Positions 10,635 through 19,394 of a DNA stretch of 34,622 bases are shown here, piece after piece. The stretch is from Streptomyces roseus (lineage in GTDB: Bacteria > Actinomycetota > Actinomycetes > Streptomycetales > Streptomycetaceae). The position numbers were made by a program, and so were the translations under genes. Position 1 is the stretch's first letter; each line of letters begins with the position of its first letter. Where the stretch lies: contig NZ_LFML01000053.1 of NCBI RefSeq assembly GCF_001044425.1, positions 111,338-145,959 of the forward strand. Reading direction: 5' to 3'. The notes under the pieces were generated by a model, which made no database searches, was not told the DNA's origin, and worked only from the letters and a program-made list of their open reading frames with translations.

Positions 10635-10670
10635 TGAGGGGCGTATCCGGTGGTCCGGATACGCCCCTCA
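10635..10670 (+). terminator. Terminator of pheST
   Basis: A perfect 16-bp inverted repeat (10635-10650/10655-10670, loop TGGT) begins 38 bases after the pheT stop. The 3' arm can instead pair further downstream (CTCACCC with GGGTGAG at about 10667-10684), so two exclusive structures are possible. The first is far more stable and fits a terminator. Confidence 0.88.
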
Positions 10671-11130
10671 CCCGTTGGGGTGAGAAGCCCGGCGACCTGT
10701 GTCCTCGATGCGGCCGGTCGACGGAATCGTCGCGGCGCCGGGCAGCGACCCCGGCCCCTGAACCGCGGGGGGACCGCACACCGGGCCCGGTGGGAGGGCC
10801 CGGCGCGCGTTCCACGGCCCCTGCCGGGGCCCGGCGACCAACCGGGCGCCGGCGGAGCCGGAGCGCGCCGCCCGCCTGCCATGGAGTGTCGGGCAGACAG
10901 CAAGGCGGACGGCGCGGTGCGGGTCGTCGCACTGTACGAGGGGGAGCCGACGACCCGGGCTGCCTCTTTGGCGAGGCCCTTAAGTGAAGCGTCCCCGGGG
11001 CTCGTTGCGGCAGGGTGCGTATCGCATTTATGCGCGTACACGGTTCACACCCCGTGTGAATGAAAAGGAGTACACCCCGTGTGAACCGCGCACCCACTAG
11101 CCTGAGACCGAAGAGCCCTTGGAGGGGCCC
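10671..11130 (+). promoter_or_regulatory. Intergenic region with operator cluster before the HTH/TPR regulator
   Basis: The first 340 bases are G+C-rich and I see no gene in them. From 11023 on, symmetric elements are dense: CGCAT-TT-ATGCG (11023-11034), the perfect palindrome TTCACACCCCGTGTGAA (11044-11060), a second copy of ACACCCCGTGTGAA (11072-11085) exactly 25 bases further on, and 10-bp long-range arms CGGTTCACAC/GTGTGAACCG (11041-11050/11079-11088). Candidate promoters are TTGCGG(11005)-17-TTATGC(11028) and a TAGCCT -10 (11098-11103) whose -35 would fall inside the second repeat. A Shine-Dalgarno AAGGAG (11065-11070) is followed 8 bases later by GTG-TGA, a start-stop element. Confidence 0.6.
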
Positions 11131-12471
11131 ATGCAGCCCAACGCCCTTCTCGACGCCCTCCTCGCCGAGGCGGGCATGTCCCACGCCGGACTCGCGGCGC
11201 ACGTCAACCAGGCGGGCCGGTCCCGCGGACTCGCCCTGCGCTACGAACACACCGCCGTCACCCGGTGGTTGAGGGGGCAGCGACCACGCGGCCAGGTGCC
11301 CGACCTGATCTGCGAGGTGCTCGGCGGCCGGCTCCGCCGCCCGGTGTCGCTGGACGACATCGGGCTCGGACTGCCCGGCCAGCCCGCCTCCCCGCACGGC
11401 TCCCCGCTCAGCGGCTTCGTCGACCGCGCCGCCGCCCTGTGGCGCTCCGACGAACAGGGCCGCGTCCAGCTGCTGAACGCCGAGGCCGTCACCGGGACTC
11501 CCGCCGTGATCCCGGTCTGGGAGTGGGAGAACCCACCCGAGGACGCCGACGTCTCCCGTGACGGGCCGAACCTGATCGGCCCCGAGCACATCGAGATCCT
11601 GCGGGCGGCGCGCGCCCACTACGAGCTGATGTACCGCCGGGCCGGCGGGGTCGCCACCCGGGCCCGGATCGTCCGCTTCCTCGGCAGCGAGACCGCGCCG
11701 ATGCTCCGGGGCCGCTACCCCGACCGGCTCGGCCGCCAGCTGCACCGGGCCACCGGGTCCCTGGTGGCGGTGGCCGGGATCTGCGCGTACGACTCGGACG
11801 CCCACGGGCTCGCCCAGCGCTACTTCCACCAGGCACTGCGGCTGGCGAAGGCCAGCGGGGACCGGGGGCTCGGCGCCTACGTCATCGCGCTGATCGTCAA
11901 CCAGTCCCTGCACCTGCGCGAGTACCGCCAGGCCGTCGCCTTCGCCGAGGCCGCGCTGCGCGCCGCGGGGCGGCAGACCACCCCGGCCCTGACCGCCGAC
12001 CTGTACGCCATGCAGGCCAAGGCCTACGCCCAACTCGGGGACACCGCCGCCGCGCTGGCCTGCATCCGCCGTGCCGAGGCGGCCGCCGAGCGGATCCGGC
12101 CGGGCACGGAGCCGGACGAGACGGGGTACGTACAGCCCGGGCTGGTCAACGTACAGGTGGCCGAGGCGCTGCTGAGCATGGGCGACCTGCGGGCCGCACA
12201 CGAGCAGGCGACGGCCGCGGTCGGGACCCCGGCGCACGACCGCGGGCGGGTCCACCGTCTGGCGATGCTGTGCGAGATCCAGCTGCGCCAGGGCGAGGCG
12301 GACCGGGCGGTGGCGGCCGCCGCGGAGATGGCCGAACGGGCCAAAGGCATGGAGTCGCTGCGACTGCGCGACCGGCTCCGGGCAGTCCGCGAGCAGCTGC
12401 TGACCAGCGGATGTTCCGGTGCGGAAGAGACCGCGCAGCTGATCGACGGGGCGCTTCGCGTTCCCCTGTGA
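11131..12471 (+). CDS. HTH-type regulator with TPR-like helical repeats
   Basis: A 446-residue cytoplasmic protein of a type common in Streptomyces. The N-terminal 80 residues (LLDALLAEAGMSHAGLAAHVN, YEHTAVTRWLRGQRPRG) form an XRE-like helix-turn-helix. The remainder from about residue 155 is helical and shows TPR-like units (GLAQRYFHQALRLAKASGD, YRQAVAFAEAALRAAG, AALACIRRAEAAAERI, MGDLRAAHEQATAAV). This architecture resembles NsdA-type regulators of development and antibiotic production, but I cannot assign a specific orthologue. ATG 11131 has a GGAGG five bases upstream. Upstream palindromes suggest autoregulation. A NUDIX hydrolase starts 53 bases after its stop and is probably co-transcribed or controlled by it. 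Confidence 0.85.
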   Translation: MQPNALLDALLAEAGMSHAGLAAHVNQAGRSRGLALRYEHTAVTRWLRGQRPRGQVPDLICEVLGGRLRRPVSLDDIGLGLPGQPASPHGSPLSGFVDRAAALWRSDEQGRVQLLNAEAVTGTPAVIPVWEWENPPEDADVSRDGPNLIGPEHIEILRAARAHYELMYRRAGGVATRARIVRFLGSETAPMLRGRYPDRLGRQLHRATGSLVAVAGICAYDSDAHGLAQRYFHQALRLAKASGDRGLGAYVIALIVNQSLHLREYRQAVAFAEAALRAAGRQTTPALTADLYAMQAKAYAQLGDTAAALACIRRAEAAAERIRPGTEPDETGYVQPGLVNVQVAEALLSMGDLRAAHEQATAAVGTPAHDRGRVHRLAMLCEIQLRQGEADRAVAAAAEMAERAKGMESLRLRDRLRAVREQLLTSGCSGAEETAQLIDGALRVPL

Positions 12472-12492
12472 GTGCGCGAACTGCTGCCATGT

Positions 12493-12519
12493 TGCCACCT
12501 ACTCGAACGGAAGGTGGCA
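12493..12519 (+). promoter_or_regulatory. Inverted repeat over the NUDIX ribosome-binding site
   Basis: TGCCACCT (12493-12500) and AGGTGGCA (12512-12519) are perfect 8-bp arms separated by 11 bases. In RNA the hairpin would hold part of GGAAGG (12509-12514), the only Shine-Dalgarno candidate for GTG 12525, so it could limit translation. As DNA it could equally be an operator. Confidence 0.6.
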
Positions 12520-12524
12520 CCACC

Positions 12525-13055
12525 GTGCAGTGGACGAACCTGAGTGAGCAGACCGTGTACAAGAACCGCTGGTTCGACGTTAACCTCGCCGACGTGGAAC
12601 TTCCCGACGGCCGGCACCTGGACCACTTCGTGATCCGGCTGCGCCCGGTCGCCGTCGCCACGGCCGTCAACGAGGCCAACGAGGTGCTGCTGCTGTGGCG
12701 GCACCGGTTCATCACCGACAGCTGGGGCTGGGAACTGCCCGCGGGCGTGGTCGAGGACGGCGAGGACGTCGCGGCGGCCGCGGCCCGGGAGATGGAGGAG
12801 GAGTCGGGCTGGCGGCCCGGCCCCCTCCACCACTTGATGACCGTCGAGCCGGCCAACGGGCTGACCGATGCCCGCCACCACCTCTACTGGGCGGACGGGG
12901 CGAGGTACATCGGACCTCCCGAGGACGACTTCGAGTCCTCACGCCGCGAGTGGGTGCCGCTCAAACTCGTGCCGGACATGATCGCGCGCGGCGAGATCCC
13001 GGCCGCCAACATGGCGGCCGGGCTGCTGCTCCTGCACCATCTGCGGCTCGGCTGA
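12525..13055 (+). CDS. NUDIX hydrolase
   Basis: A 176-residue NUDIX enzyme expected to hydrolyse a nucleoside diphosphate linked to another group, such as ADP-ribose. The NUDIX box is complete and exact: Gly74, Glu80, then Arg88-Glu89 and the EEESGW run (91-96) matching Gx5Ex7REUxEExGU. The preceding LPAG and overall size are close to ADP-ribose pyrophosphatases, but substrate cannot be read from sequence. I chose GTG 12525 because GGAAGG lies upstream at 12509-12514. ATG 12489 in frame would add 12 residues and lies before the inverted repeat. It follows the HTH/TPR regulator gene and converges on a dehydrogenase gene. Confidence 0.9.
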   Translation: MQWTNLSEQTVYKNRWFDVNLADVELPDGRHLDHFVIRLRPVAVATAVNEANEVLLLWRHRFITDSWGWELPAGVVEDGEDVAAAAAREMEEESGWRPGPLHHLMTVEPANGLTDARHHLYWADGARYIGPPEDDFESSRREWVPLKLVPDMIARGEIPAANMAAGLLLLHHLRLG

Positions 13056-13117
13056 CCGCGCCGGCCGCGGGCCGCGGGCCTCGGGCCGCGAGGGTACGGA
13101 CCGGCCGCCCGGTGGGA

Positions 13118-13990
13118 TCAGCCGTACGGGTAGAAGCCCGAGCCGGTCTTGCGCCCGAGGCGGCCGGCGTCGACCATCCGCTGGAGCAGCGGGGGAGCGG
13201 CGTACAGGGGCTCCTTGTACTCGGCGTACATCGAGTCGGCGATCGAGGCGATCGTGTCGAGGCCGATCAGGTCGGAGAGCTTGAGCGGACCCATCGGGTG
13301 CGCGCAGCCCAGCTCCATGCCGTTGTCGATGTCCTCGCGGCTCGCGATGCCGGACTCGAACATCCGGATCGCCGACAGCAGGTAGGGGACCAGGAGCGCG
13401 TTGACGACGAAGCCCGACCGGTCCTGGGCGCGGATCGCGTGCTTGCCCAGGACCTTCCCCACCAGGGCCTCGGCCCGCTTGATGGTCTCCTCGCTCGTGG
13501 TCAGCGCCGGGATCAGCTCGACCAGCTGCTGCACGGGGGCCGGGTTGAAGAAGTGGATGCCGATGACCTGGTCGGGCCGGGAGGTCGTGACGGCCAGCTT
13601 GACCAGCGGGATCGAGGAGGTGTTGGAGGCGAGGATCGCGTCCGGCCGGGTGATCACCTGGTCGAGGACCTGGAAGATCTCCGTCTTGACCTGCTCGTTC
13701 TCGACGACGGCCTCGATGACGAGGTCGCGGTCGGCGAACTCGCCGAGATCGGTGGTGAAAGTGAGGCGGGCCAGGGTCGCGTCCCGCTCCTCCTCGCTGA
13801 TCTTGCCGCGTTCGGCGGCCTTGGTCAGGGAGTTGTGCAGCCGGGTGCGCCCGATCTCCAGGGCCTCGCCGGTGGTCTCGGCGACCTTCACCTCAAGGCC
13901 GCTGCGGGCGCACACCTCTGCGATGCCCGCGCCCATCTGGCCACAGCCCACTACGCCGACCCGGGTGATGTCGGAAGGGAGGTCAGTCAC
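13118..13990 (-). CDS. 3-hydroxybutyryl-CoA dehydrogenase family protein
   Basis: NAD(P)-dependent oxidoreductase of 290 residues that interconverts 3-hydroxyacyl-CoA and 3-oxoacyl-CoA in fatty-acid, PHB or butanoyl-CoA metabolism. The Rossmann loop VGVVGCGQMGAGIAEV (about 11-26), IEAVVENEQVK, the ASNTSSIPL stretch and the catalytic-His region GIHFFNPAPV are all present, as is the C-terminal domain (DRSGFVVNALLVPYLL, GAHP-like GCAHPMGPLKLSDLIGLDT). I prefer GTG 13990 because GAAAGG lies six bases upstream. ATG 14011 would add seven residues with no ribosome-binding site. It stands alone between a convergent NUDIX gene and a divergent hydrolase gene. Confidence 0.92.
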   Translation of the reverse strand: MTDLPSDITRVGVVGCGQMGAGIAEVCARSGLEVKVAETTGEALEIGRTRLHNSLTKAAERGKISEEERDATLARLTFTTDLGEFADRDLVIEAVVENEQVKTEIFQVLDQVITRPDAILASNTSSIPLVKLAVTTSRPDQVIGIHFFNPAPVQQLVELIPALTTSEETIKRAEALVGKVLGKHAIRAQDRSGFVVNALLVPYLLSAIRMFESGIASREDIDNGMELGCAHPMGPLKLSDLIGLDTIASIADSMYAEYKEPLYAAPPLLQRMVDAGRLGRKTGSGFYPYG

Positions 13991-14164
13991 TTCGTGCCTT
14001 TCGCTGCTCATCCGTCGGCGGGTCCCCCGTGCTGCGCAGTGTCACTGCGTCCCGGCGCCCGCCACGCCCCACGACGTTACCCCCGACCTTCACCCCGGCG
14101 GGGGGCCGGGGCGGGCATGCTGTCAGATACAGGGCACTGTCACGCAACGGAACGGAGTCGTCAC

Positions 14165-15403
14165 ATGGCGTACATCGGGCGTCGGGGGCTGCTGGCGGGG
14201 GCCGCCGGGCTGCTGGCCGCGACGGGCGGGGCGGCCCCCGCGCGGGCGGCGCGCAGGCGTGCTCCGCGGGCGAAGGCGGCCGCCGAGTTCCGCGCGATGT
14301 GGATCGCCTCTGTGGAGAACGTCGACTGGCCCTCCGAGAGCGGGCTGGGCGCCGGGGAACAGCGCGACGAGCTGATCCGGCTCCTCGACGCCGCCGTCGA
14401 GCGCCGCCTGAACGCCGTGATCCTCCAGGTCCGGCCCGCCGCCGACGCGATGTGGCCCGGGGCCCGAGAACCCTGGTCGCAGTGGCTGACCGGGGAGCAG
14501 GGGGAGGACCCGGGCTGGGACCCGCTGGGCACCGCGGTCGCCGAGGCCCATGCCCGGGGGCTGGAGCTGCACGCCTGGTTCAACCCGTACCGGGTTGCCA
14601 ACCACACCGATCCCGGTCGTCTGGCCGAGGGTCATCCGGCCCGGCGCAACCCCGATTGGACGGTCGCGTACAACAAGAAGCTGTACTACAACCCCGGGCT
14701 GCCCGAGGTGCGCGCCTTCGTGCAGGAGGCCATGCTCGACGCCGTCTCCCGCTACGAGGTGGACGGGGTGCACTGGGACGACTACTTCTACCCGTACCCC
14801 GTCGCGGGGGAGGAGTTCGACGACGCCGACGCGTACGAGCGCCACGGCGGCGGTTTCGCCTCCCGCGCGGACTGGCGGCGCGCGAACACCGACGCGCTGG
14901 TGCGCGAGATGTCCGCACGGGTGCGGACGGTCCGCCCGTCCGCGCGCTTCGGCATCAGCCCGTTCGCGGTCTGGCGCAACAGCGAGCGGGACCCGCTCGG
15001 TTCGCCGACGCAGGCCGGGGTGGAGACGTACGACGACCTGTACGCGGACACCCGCAAGTGGGTCCGGGAGGGCTGGATCGACTACATCGTGCCGCAGGTG
15101 TACTGGCAGATCGGCCATCCGACCGCCGACTACGCCAAGGTCGTGCCCTGGTGGGCGCAGACGGTGGCCGGTACCGACGTGGCGCTGTACGTGGGTGAGG
15201 CGCTGTACCGCTGCGACCGGAGCAGCGCGACCGCCGCGTGGCGCGATCCGCAGGAGCTGTCCAGGCACCTGACGTTCGCCCGCGATTACCCCGAGGTCCG
15301 CGGCCACGTCTACTTCTCGGCGAAGCAGGTGGTCGCGGACCCCAACGGTGCGATGGCCAGGGTCGTCGCCGACCATTACCCGACGGCCGTGCCGCCGAGG
15401 TGA
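14165..15403 (+). CDS. Secreted glycosyl hydrolase-like 10 (GHL10) family protein
   Basis: A 412-residue exported protein. Residues 1-33 look like a Tat-type signal peptide: twin Arg in IGRRGLLAG, a hydrophobic stretch and an APARA cleavage region. The mature part shows the GHL10 (formerly DUF187) TIM-barrel landmarks: EFRAMWIASVENVDWPS, LNAVILQVRPAADAMW, LELHAWFNPYRVAN, YNPGLPEVRAFVQEAMLDAVSRYEVDGVHWDDYFYPYP, and FGISPFAVWRN. The Asp-Asp in HWDDYFYP is the likely catalytic area. Family members are thought to act on cell-wall or other polysaccharides, but substrate is not established here. ATG 14165 has a GGAG seven bases upstream. The frame stays open far upstream, across other genes, by chance. 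Confidence 0.92.
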   Translation: MAYIGRRGLLAGAAGLLAATGGAAPARAARRRAPRAKAAAEFRAMWIASVENVDWPSESGLGAGEQRDELIRLLDAAVERRLNAVILQVRPAADAMWPGAREPWSQWLTGEQGEDPGWDPLGTAVAEAHARGLELHAWFNPYRVANHTDPGRLAEGHPARRNPDWTVAYNKKLYYNPGLPEVRAFVQEAMLDAVSRYEVDGVHWDDYFYPYPVAGEEFDDADAYERHGGGFASRADWRRANTDALVREMSARVRTVRPSARFGISPFAVWRNSERDPLGSPTQAGVETYDDLYADTRKWVREGWIDYIVPQVYWQIGHPTADYAKVVPWWAQTVAGTDVALYVGEALYRCDRSSATAAWRDPQELSRHLTFARDYPEVRGHVYFSAKQVVADPNGAMARVVADHYPTAVPPR

Positions 15404-15414
15404 CGCGGGGGTGT

Positions 15415-15436
15415 GCCGCGGCGGGCCCGCCGTGGC
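15415..15436. terminator. Hairpin between convergent GHL10 and DUF1918 genes
   Basis: GCCGCGGC (15415-15422) pairs with GCCGTGGC (15429-15436) through seven Watson-Crick pairs and one G-U, with loop GGGCCC. It lies in the 60-base convergent gap and probably terminates from both sides. Confidence 0.55.
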
Positions 15437-15463
15437 GCGGCCGGCCGCGTCGTGCGGGTGCGG

Positions 15464-15655
15464 TCAGTGCTCCGACGGGTGCTTGACGACGCAGTCGGGG
15501 CCCGGGGACATGACCGCCTCGTGACCGTCGGCGAAGCGGACCCGGTAGGGCGGGGTGCCGTTGTCGCCGAGTACCTGAGTGATTTCACCGACCTTGTCGT
15601 GCTGGCCCACGATCCTGCCGTGCTGCACCAGCTGGTCGCCCTCGGTCGCGCGCAT
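15464..15655 (-). CDS. DUF1918 domain-containing protein
   Basis: A 63-residue protein that begins MRATEGDQLVQHGRIVGQHDKVGEI and continues PPYRVRFADGHEAVMSPGPDCVVKH. This is the typical full length and motif pattern of DUF1918, a small beta-barrel-like family widespread in actinobacteria with unknown function. A strong GAGGAGG lies seven bases before the ATG. It converges with the GHL10 gene and is separated by about 100 bases from the end of the EamA gene on the same strand, so it could be the last gene of that transcript or have its own promoter. Confidence 0.85.
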   Translation of the reverse strand: MRATEGDQLVQHGRIVGQHDKVGEITQVLGDNGTPPYRVRFADGHEAVMSPGPDCVVKHPSEH

Positions 15656-15719
15656 GGTTGACCTCCTCGGAGGCGGTCCGTATCGGTGACAGCAGTTTAC
15701 GGCGGTTTGCCTGGTTTGG

Positions 15720-15761
15720 GCCCGCTGGGTCGCGGCGTCCAGGCCCGCTGGGTCACGGCGC

Positions 15762-15788
<27 letters not shown>
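15720..15788. repeat. Three tandem 23-bp repeats at the 3' end of the EamA gene
   Basis: The unit GGCCCGCTGGGTCACGGCG plus four variable bases occurs at 15720-15742, 15743-15765 and 15766-15788. The first copy has one G/A change in the core. The EamA stop codon lies at 15762-15764 in the middle copy. Because 23 is not a multiple of three, a change in copy number upstream of the stop would alter the C terminus. Confidence 0.85.
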
Positions 15789-16818
<1,030 letters not shown>

Positions 16819-16820
<2 letters not shown>

Positions 16821-18258
16821 GTACGAGCGTAGCAGCGTGGCAGAGCTGGCGGAATCCTTGCGGTCGGAGGTAGACCGCTACTCGGTGGGTGGAAAGCTCC
16901 CGTCGAGCCGGGCCCTGGTCGAGCGCTACCGGGTCAGCCCCGTCACCGTCTCCCGCGCCCTCGCCCAGCTGGCCGCCGAGGGGCTGGTCGTCACCCGGCC
17001 CGGCGCCGGGGTCTTCCGGGCCCCGCCCCGCACGGCGGTGCCCGCGCCGGGGGACACCTCCTGGCAGGAGGTCGCCCTGAGCGCGGAGGGCGCGGGCGAG
17101 GTGGTCCCGCGCTCGGTGGACGCCTCCGGGGTGCTGGCCTGCCTGGCCGCGCCGCCGTCCGGGGTGATCGGGCTCAACAGCGGCTACCTGCACCCCTCCA
17201 TCCAGCCCGAGCGGGCCATGGCCGCGGCGCTGGCCCGGGCCGGGCGGCGCCCCGGAGCCTGGGAGCGGCCGCCCATGGAAGGGCTGCCCGAACTGCGCGA
17301 CTGGTTCGCCCGGGAGATCGGCGGGGCCGCCGGGGCCGTCGGCGCCGCCGACGTGCTGATCACGGCGGGCGGGCAGAGCGCGCTCACCACCGCCCTGCGG
17401 GCGCTGGCCCCGCCCGGGGCGCCGATCCTCGTGGAGTCCCCGACCTACCCCGGGCTACTCGCCATCGCCCGCGCCTCCGGATGCCGGCCGGTGCCCGTCC
17501 CGGTGGACGCCGACGGGGTCCGCCCGGAGCTGCTGGCCGCGGCCTTCGAAGCGACGGGCGCGCGGGTGTTCGTATGCCAGCCGCTGTTCCAGAACCCGAC
17601 GGGTGCCGTGCTGGCTCCGGCCCGGCGGGCCGAGGTGCTGCGGATCGCCCGGTCCGCGGGGGCCTTCGTGGTGGAGGACGACTACGCCCGCGCCCTCGCG
17701 CACGAGGACGCCGGCCCGCTGCCCGCGACGCTGGCCGCCGAGGACCGGGACGGGGTGGTCGTCCACGTCCGGTCCCTGACCAAGGCCACCTCGCCCAGCC
17801 TGCGGGTGGGCGCGCTCGCCGCCCGCGGCCCGGTGCTGGACCGGCTGCGGGCGATTCAGGTCGTGGACTCCTTCTTCGTGTCCCGGCCGCTCCAGGAAGC
17901 CGCCCTGGAGCTGGTCGGCGCCCCCGCCTGGCCCCGCCACCTGCGCTCCGTCGCCGCCGAGCTGCGCCACCGGCGGGACCTGCTCGCGGGCGCCCTGCGG
18001 CGGGAGCTGCCCGGGCTGACCCTGCCCCATCTGCCCTCGGGCGGCTACCAGTTGTGGGCGCGCATGGCCGAGGGCGAGGACGACGCGGGCTTCGCGGCGG
18101 CGGCCCTGCGCGTCGGGGTCGCGGTCGCCGCGGGCCGCCCGTACTTCTGCGCGGAACCGCCCGGTCCGTACGTACGGCTCAGCTTCGCCGGGGTCTCGGG
18201 CGCTGCGGAACTGGGTGAGGCCGTACGCCGGCTGCGCTCACTCGGGGCGCCGGCCTGA
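16819..18258 (+). CDS. MocR-type GntR/aminotransferase transcription regulator
   Basis: A 479-residue MocR family protein: an N-terminal GntR winged helix (about 1-72, GGKLPSSRALVERYRVSPVTVSRAL, GLVVTRPGAGVF) fused to a fold type I PLP aminotransferase domain (about 110-475). The Schiff-base lysine is probably Lys322 in SLTKATSPSLRVG. Other landmarks are LITAGGQSALT, VESPTYPG, FVCQPLFQNPTG and VVEDDYARAL. MocR proteins use PLP and an amino compound as effectors and often control a neighbouring transporter, here the divergent EamA gene. The start at ATG 16819 matches the family N terminus. GTG 16837 is a weaker alternative. The frame is open further upstream antisense to the 27-bp repeats, which is not real coding. 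Confidence 0.92.
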
Positions 18259-18326
18259 AGCCTTGGCCCGACCTCCGGGCCCGAAACCGGTGGAGCCGCG
18301 GCGCCGCGCCGCCCTACCCTGCGGCC

Positions 18327-19079
18327 ATGAACGACATCGAGATCACCACGCTCGCGCAGCGCCCCGAACTGGCCGGGCGGCTCTGGGACATGGAGGACAC
18401 CTGGCCCGAGTTCGCCCGGCACGACCCGACGGCGGAGCTCCTCTACCCCCGCATGGTCGAGGAGCTGGCCGACCACGTCCTCGTCGCCACCGACGGCGGT
18501 GCGGTGATCGCCCGCGGGTTCAGCGTGCCGTTCGCGCTGCACGCGCCCGGCCGGGACGGGAGGCTGCCCGCGCGGGGCTGGGACCAGGTCCTCCTGTGGG
18601 CCTTCGCCGACCTGCGGAGCGGGGTCGCCCCCGACACGGTGAGCGCCATCGAGATCACCGTCGCCGCCGACCGCCTCGGCGAGGGTCTGTCCGGGCGGAT
18701 GCTGGGCGCGATGCGGGACAACGCCCGCGCCCGCGGCTTCGCCGAGGTGGTGGCGCCCGTGCGGCCGAGCGGCAAGCCGGCCGAGCCCGGGACGCCGATG
18801 GAGGAGTACGCGTACCGCACGCGCGGGGACGGGCTGCCGTACGACCCGTGGCTGCGGGTCCACGTCCGCGCGGGCGCGGTGATCGACTCGGTGGCCCCGC
18901 TGTCGATGACGATCACCGGCTCGCTCGCGCAGTGGCGGGAGTGGACCGGGCTGCCGTTCGACACGACCGGTCCGGTGCTGGTCGAGGGGGCCCTGGCGCC
19001 GGTCCGCTGCGAGGCCGGGCAGGGATACGCGGCGTACGTGGAACCGAACGTCTGGGTCCGCCACGCGTTGGACACCTGA
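18327..19079 (+). CDS. GNAT-like N-acetyltransferase family protein
   Basis: A 250-residue cytoplasmic protein beginning MNDIEITTLAQRPELAGRLWDMEDTWPEF. It has a GNAT-like layout in the first 150 residues, with a central SAIEITVAADRLGEGLSGRMLGAMRDNARARGFAEVVAPVRPS section that resembles the acetyl-CoA-binding motif A region but lacks a textbook Q/RxxGxG/A loop. The last 60 residues are less typical. Substrate is unknown. The start codon lacks a Shine-Dalgarno sequence, but TACCCT (18315-18320) is exactly six bases upstream, suggesting a leaderless mRNA. It lies 68 bases after the MocR gene on the same strand and is followed by a hairpin. Confidence 0.65.
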   Translation: MNDIEITTLAQRPELAGRLWDMEDTWPEFARHDPTAELLYPRMVEELADHVLVATDGGAVIARGFSVPFALHAPGRDGRLPARGWDQVLLWAFADLRSGVAPDTVSAIEITVAADRLGEGLSGRMLGAMRDNARARGFAEVVAPVRPSGKPAEPGTPMEEYAYRTRGDGLPYDPWLRVHVRAGAVIDSVAPLSMTITGSLAQWREWTGLPFDTTGPVLVEGALAPVRCEAGQGYAAYVEPNVWVRHALDT

Positions 19080-19080
19080 C

Positions 19081-19120
19081 GCCCCGGGGGCGACGCTCGA
19101 ACCGGTCGTGGCCCCGGGGC
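19081..19120 (+). terminator. Hairpin after the GNAT-like gene
   Basis: GCCCCGGGG (19081-19089) and CCCCGGGGC (19112-19120) are perfect 9-bp arms. CGAC/GTCG (19091-19094/19105-19108) can extend pairing inside the loop. The hairpin begins one base after the stop codon. No U-tract. Confidence 0.6.
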
Positions 19121-19122
19121 TC

Positions 19123-19150
19123 GGGCGAGGGCGAGGGCTAGGGCTAGGGC
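19123..19150. repeat. Hexanucleotide microsatellite GGGCGA/GGGCTA
   Basis: Four full units and a partial one: GGGCGA, GGGCGA, GGGCTA, GGGCTA, GGGC. On the minus strand it overlaps the TAG (19146-19144) that would end the remnant lipoprotein frame. Confidence 0.8.
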
Positions 19151-19394
19151 GCGGTGGCGCAGGTGCGGTCGCCGAGGTCGCCGAGATCGAGCGGAGCCCC
19201 GGACGTCGTGCCTTCATGGGCCAGCGAGAGACCACCTCGGTCAGGTCCGGAGTCGAGGGAGTCGGCGCGGCGGCCGAGGCGGAGGGGCGGGACGCGGACG
19301 GCCCCGCGGTACCCCTGTCGCTTTACGAGCAGCCCGTGGCGGCCGTGAGCAGCAGTACCGCCGCCCCGAAGGCTGCGCGAAGTCCGTATCGCAT
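19144..19394 (-). pseudogene. Probable disrupted small lipoprotein gene
   Basis: A strong Shine-Dalgarno GGGGGAGGA (19409-19401) lies six bases before ATG 19394. The product starts with a near-perfect lipoprotein signal peptide, MRYGLRAAFGAAVLLLTAATGCS, where AATGCS gives lipobox Cys22. A TAA (19325-19323) stops it directly after Ser23. Beyond the stop the same frame continues with typical mature-lipoprotein composition (SDRGTAGPSASRPSASAAAPTPSTPDLTEVV). At a TCTCTC run (about 19232-19227) a two-base change would switch to a second frame (SLAHEGTTSG through GDRTCATAP) that ends at TAG 19146-19144. Both pieces have high third-position G+C. The simplest reading is a decayed lipoprotein gene with one nonsense codon and one dinucleotide slippage. 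A real 23-residue peptide or a sequencing error is also possible. Confidence 0.45.

Noticed and set aside
10671..11020. A possible small gene after pheT
   Set aside because: Frames are open but have no ribosome-binding site and no codon pattern distinct from the other frames.
12695..15403. A 902-codon frame suggesting a fused GHL10 protein
   Set aside because: The first 490 codons run through NUDIX and antisense to the dehydrogenase gene with no family similarity. The signal peptide and ribosome-binding site at 14165 mark the true start.
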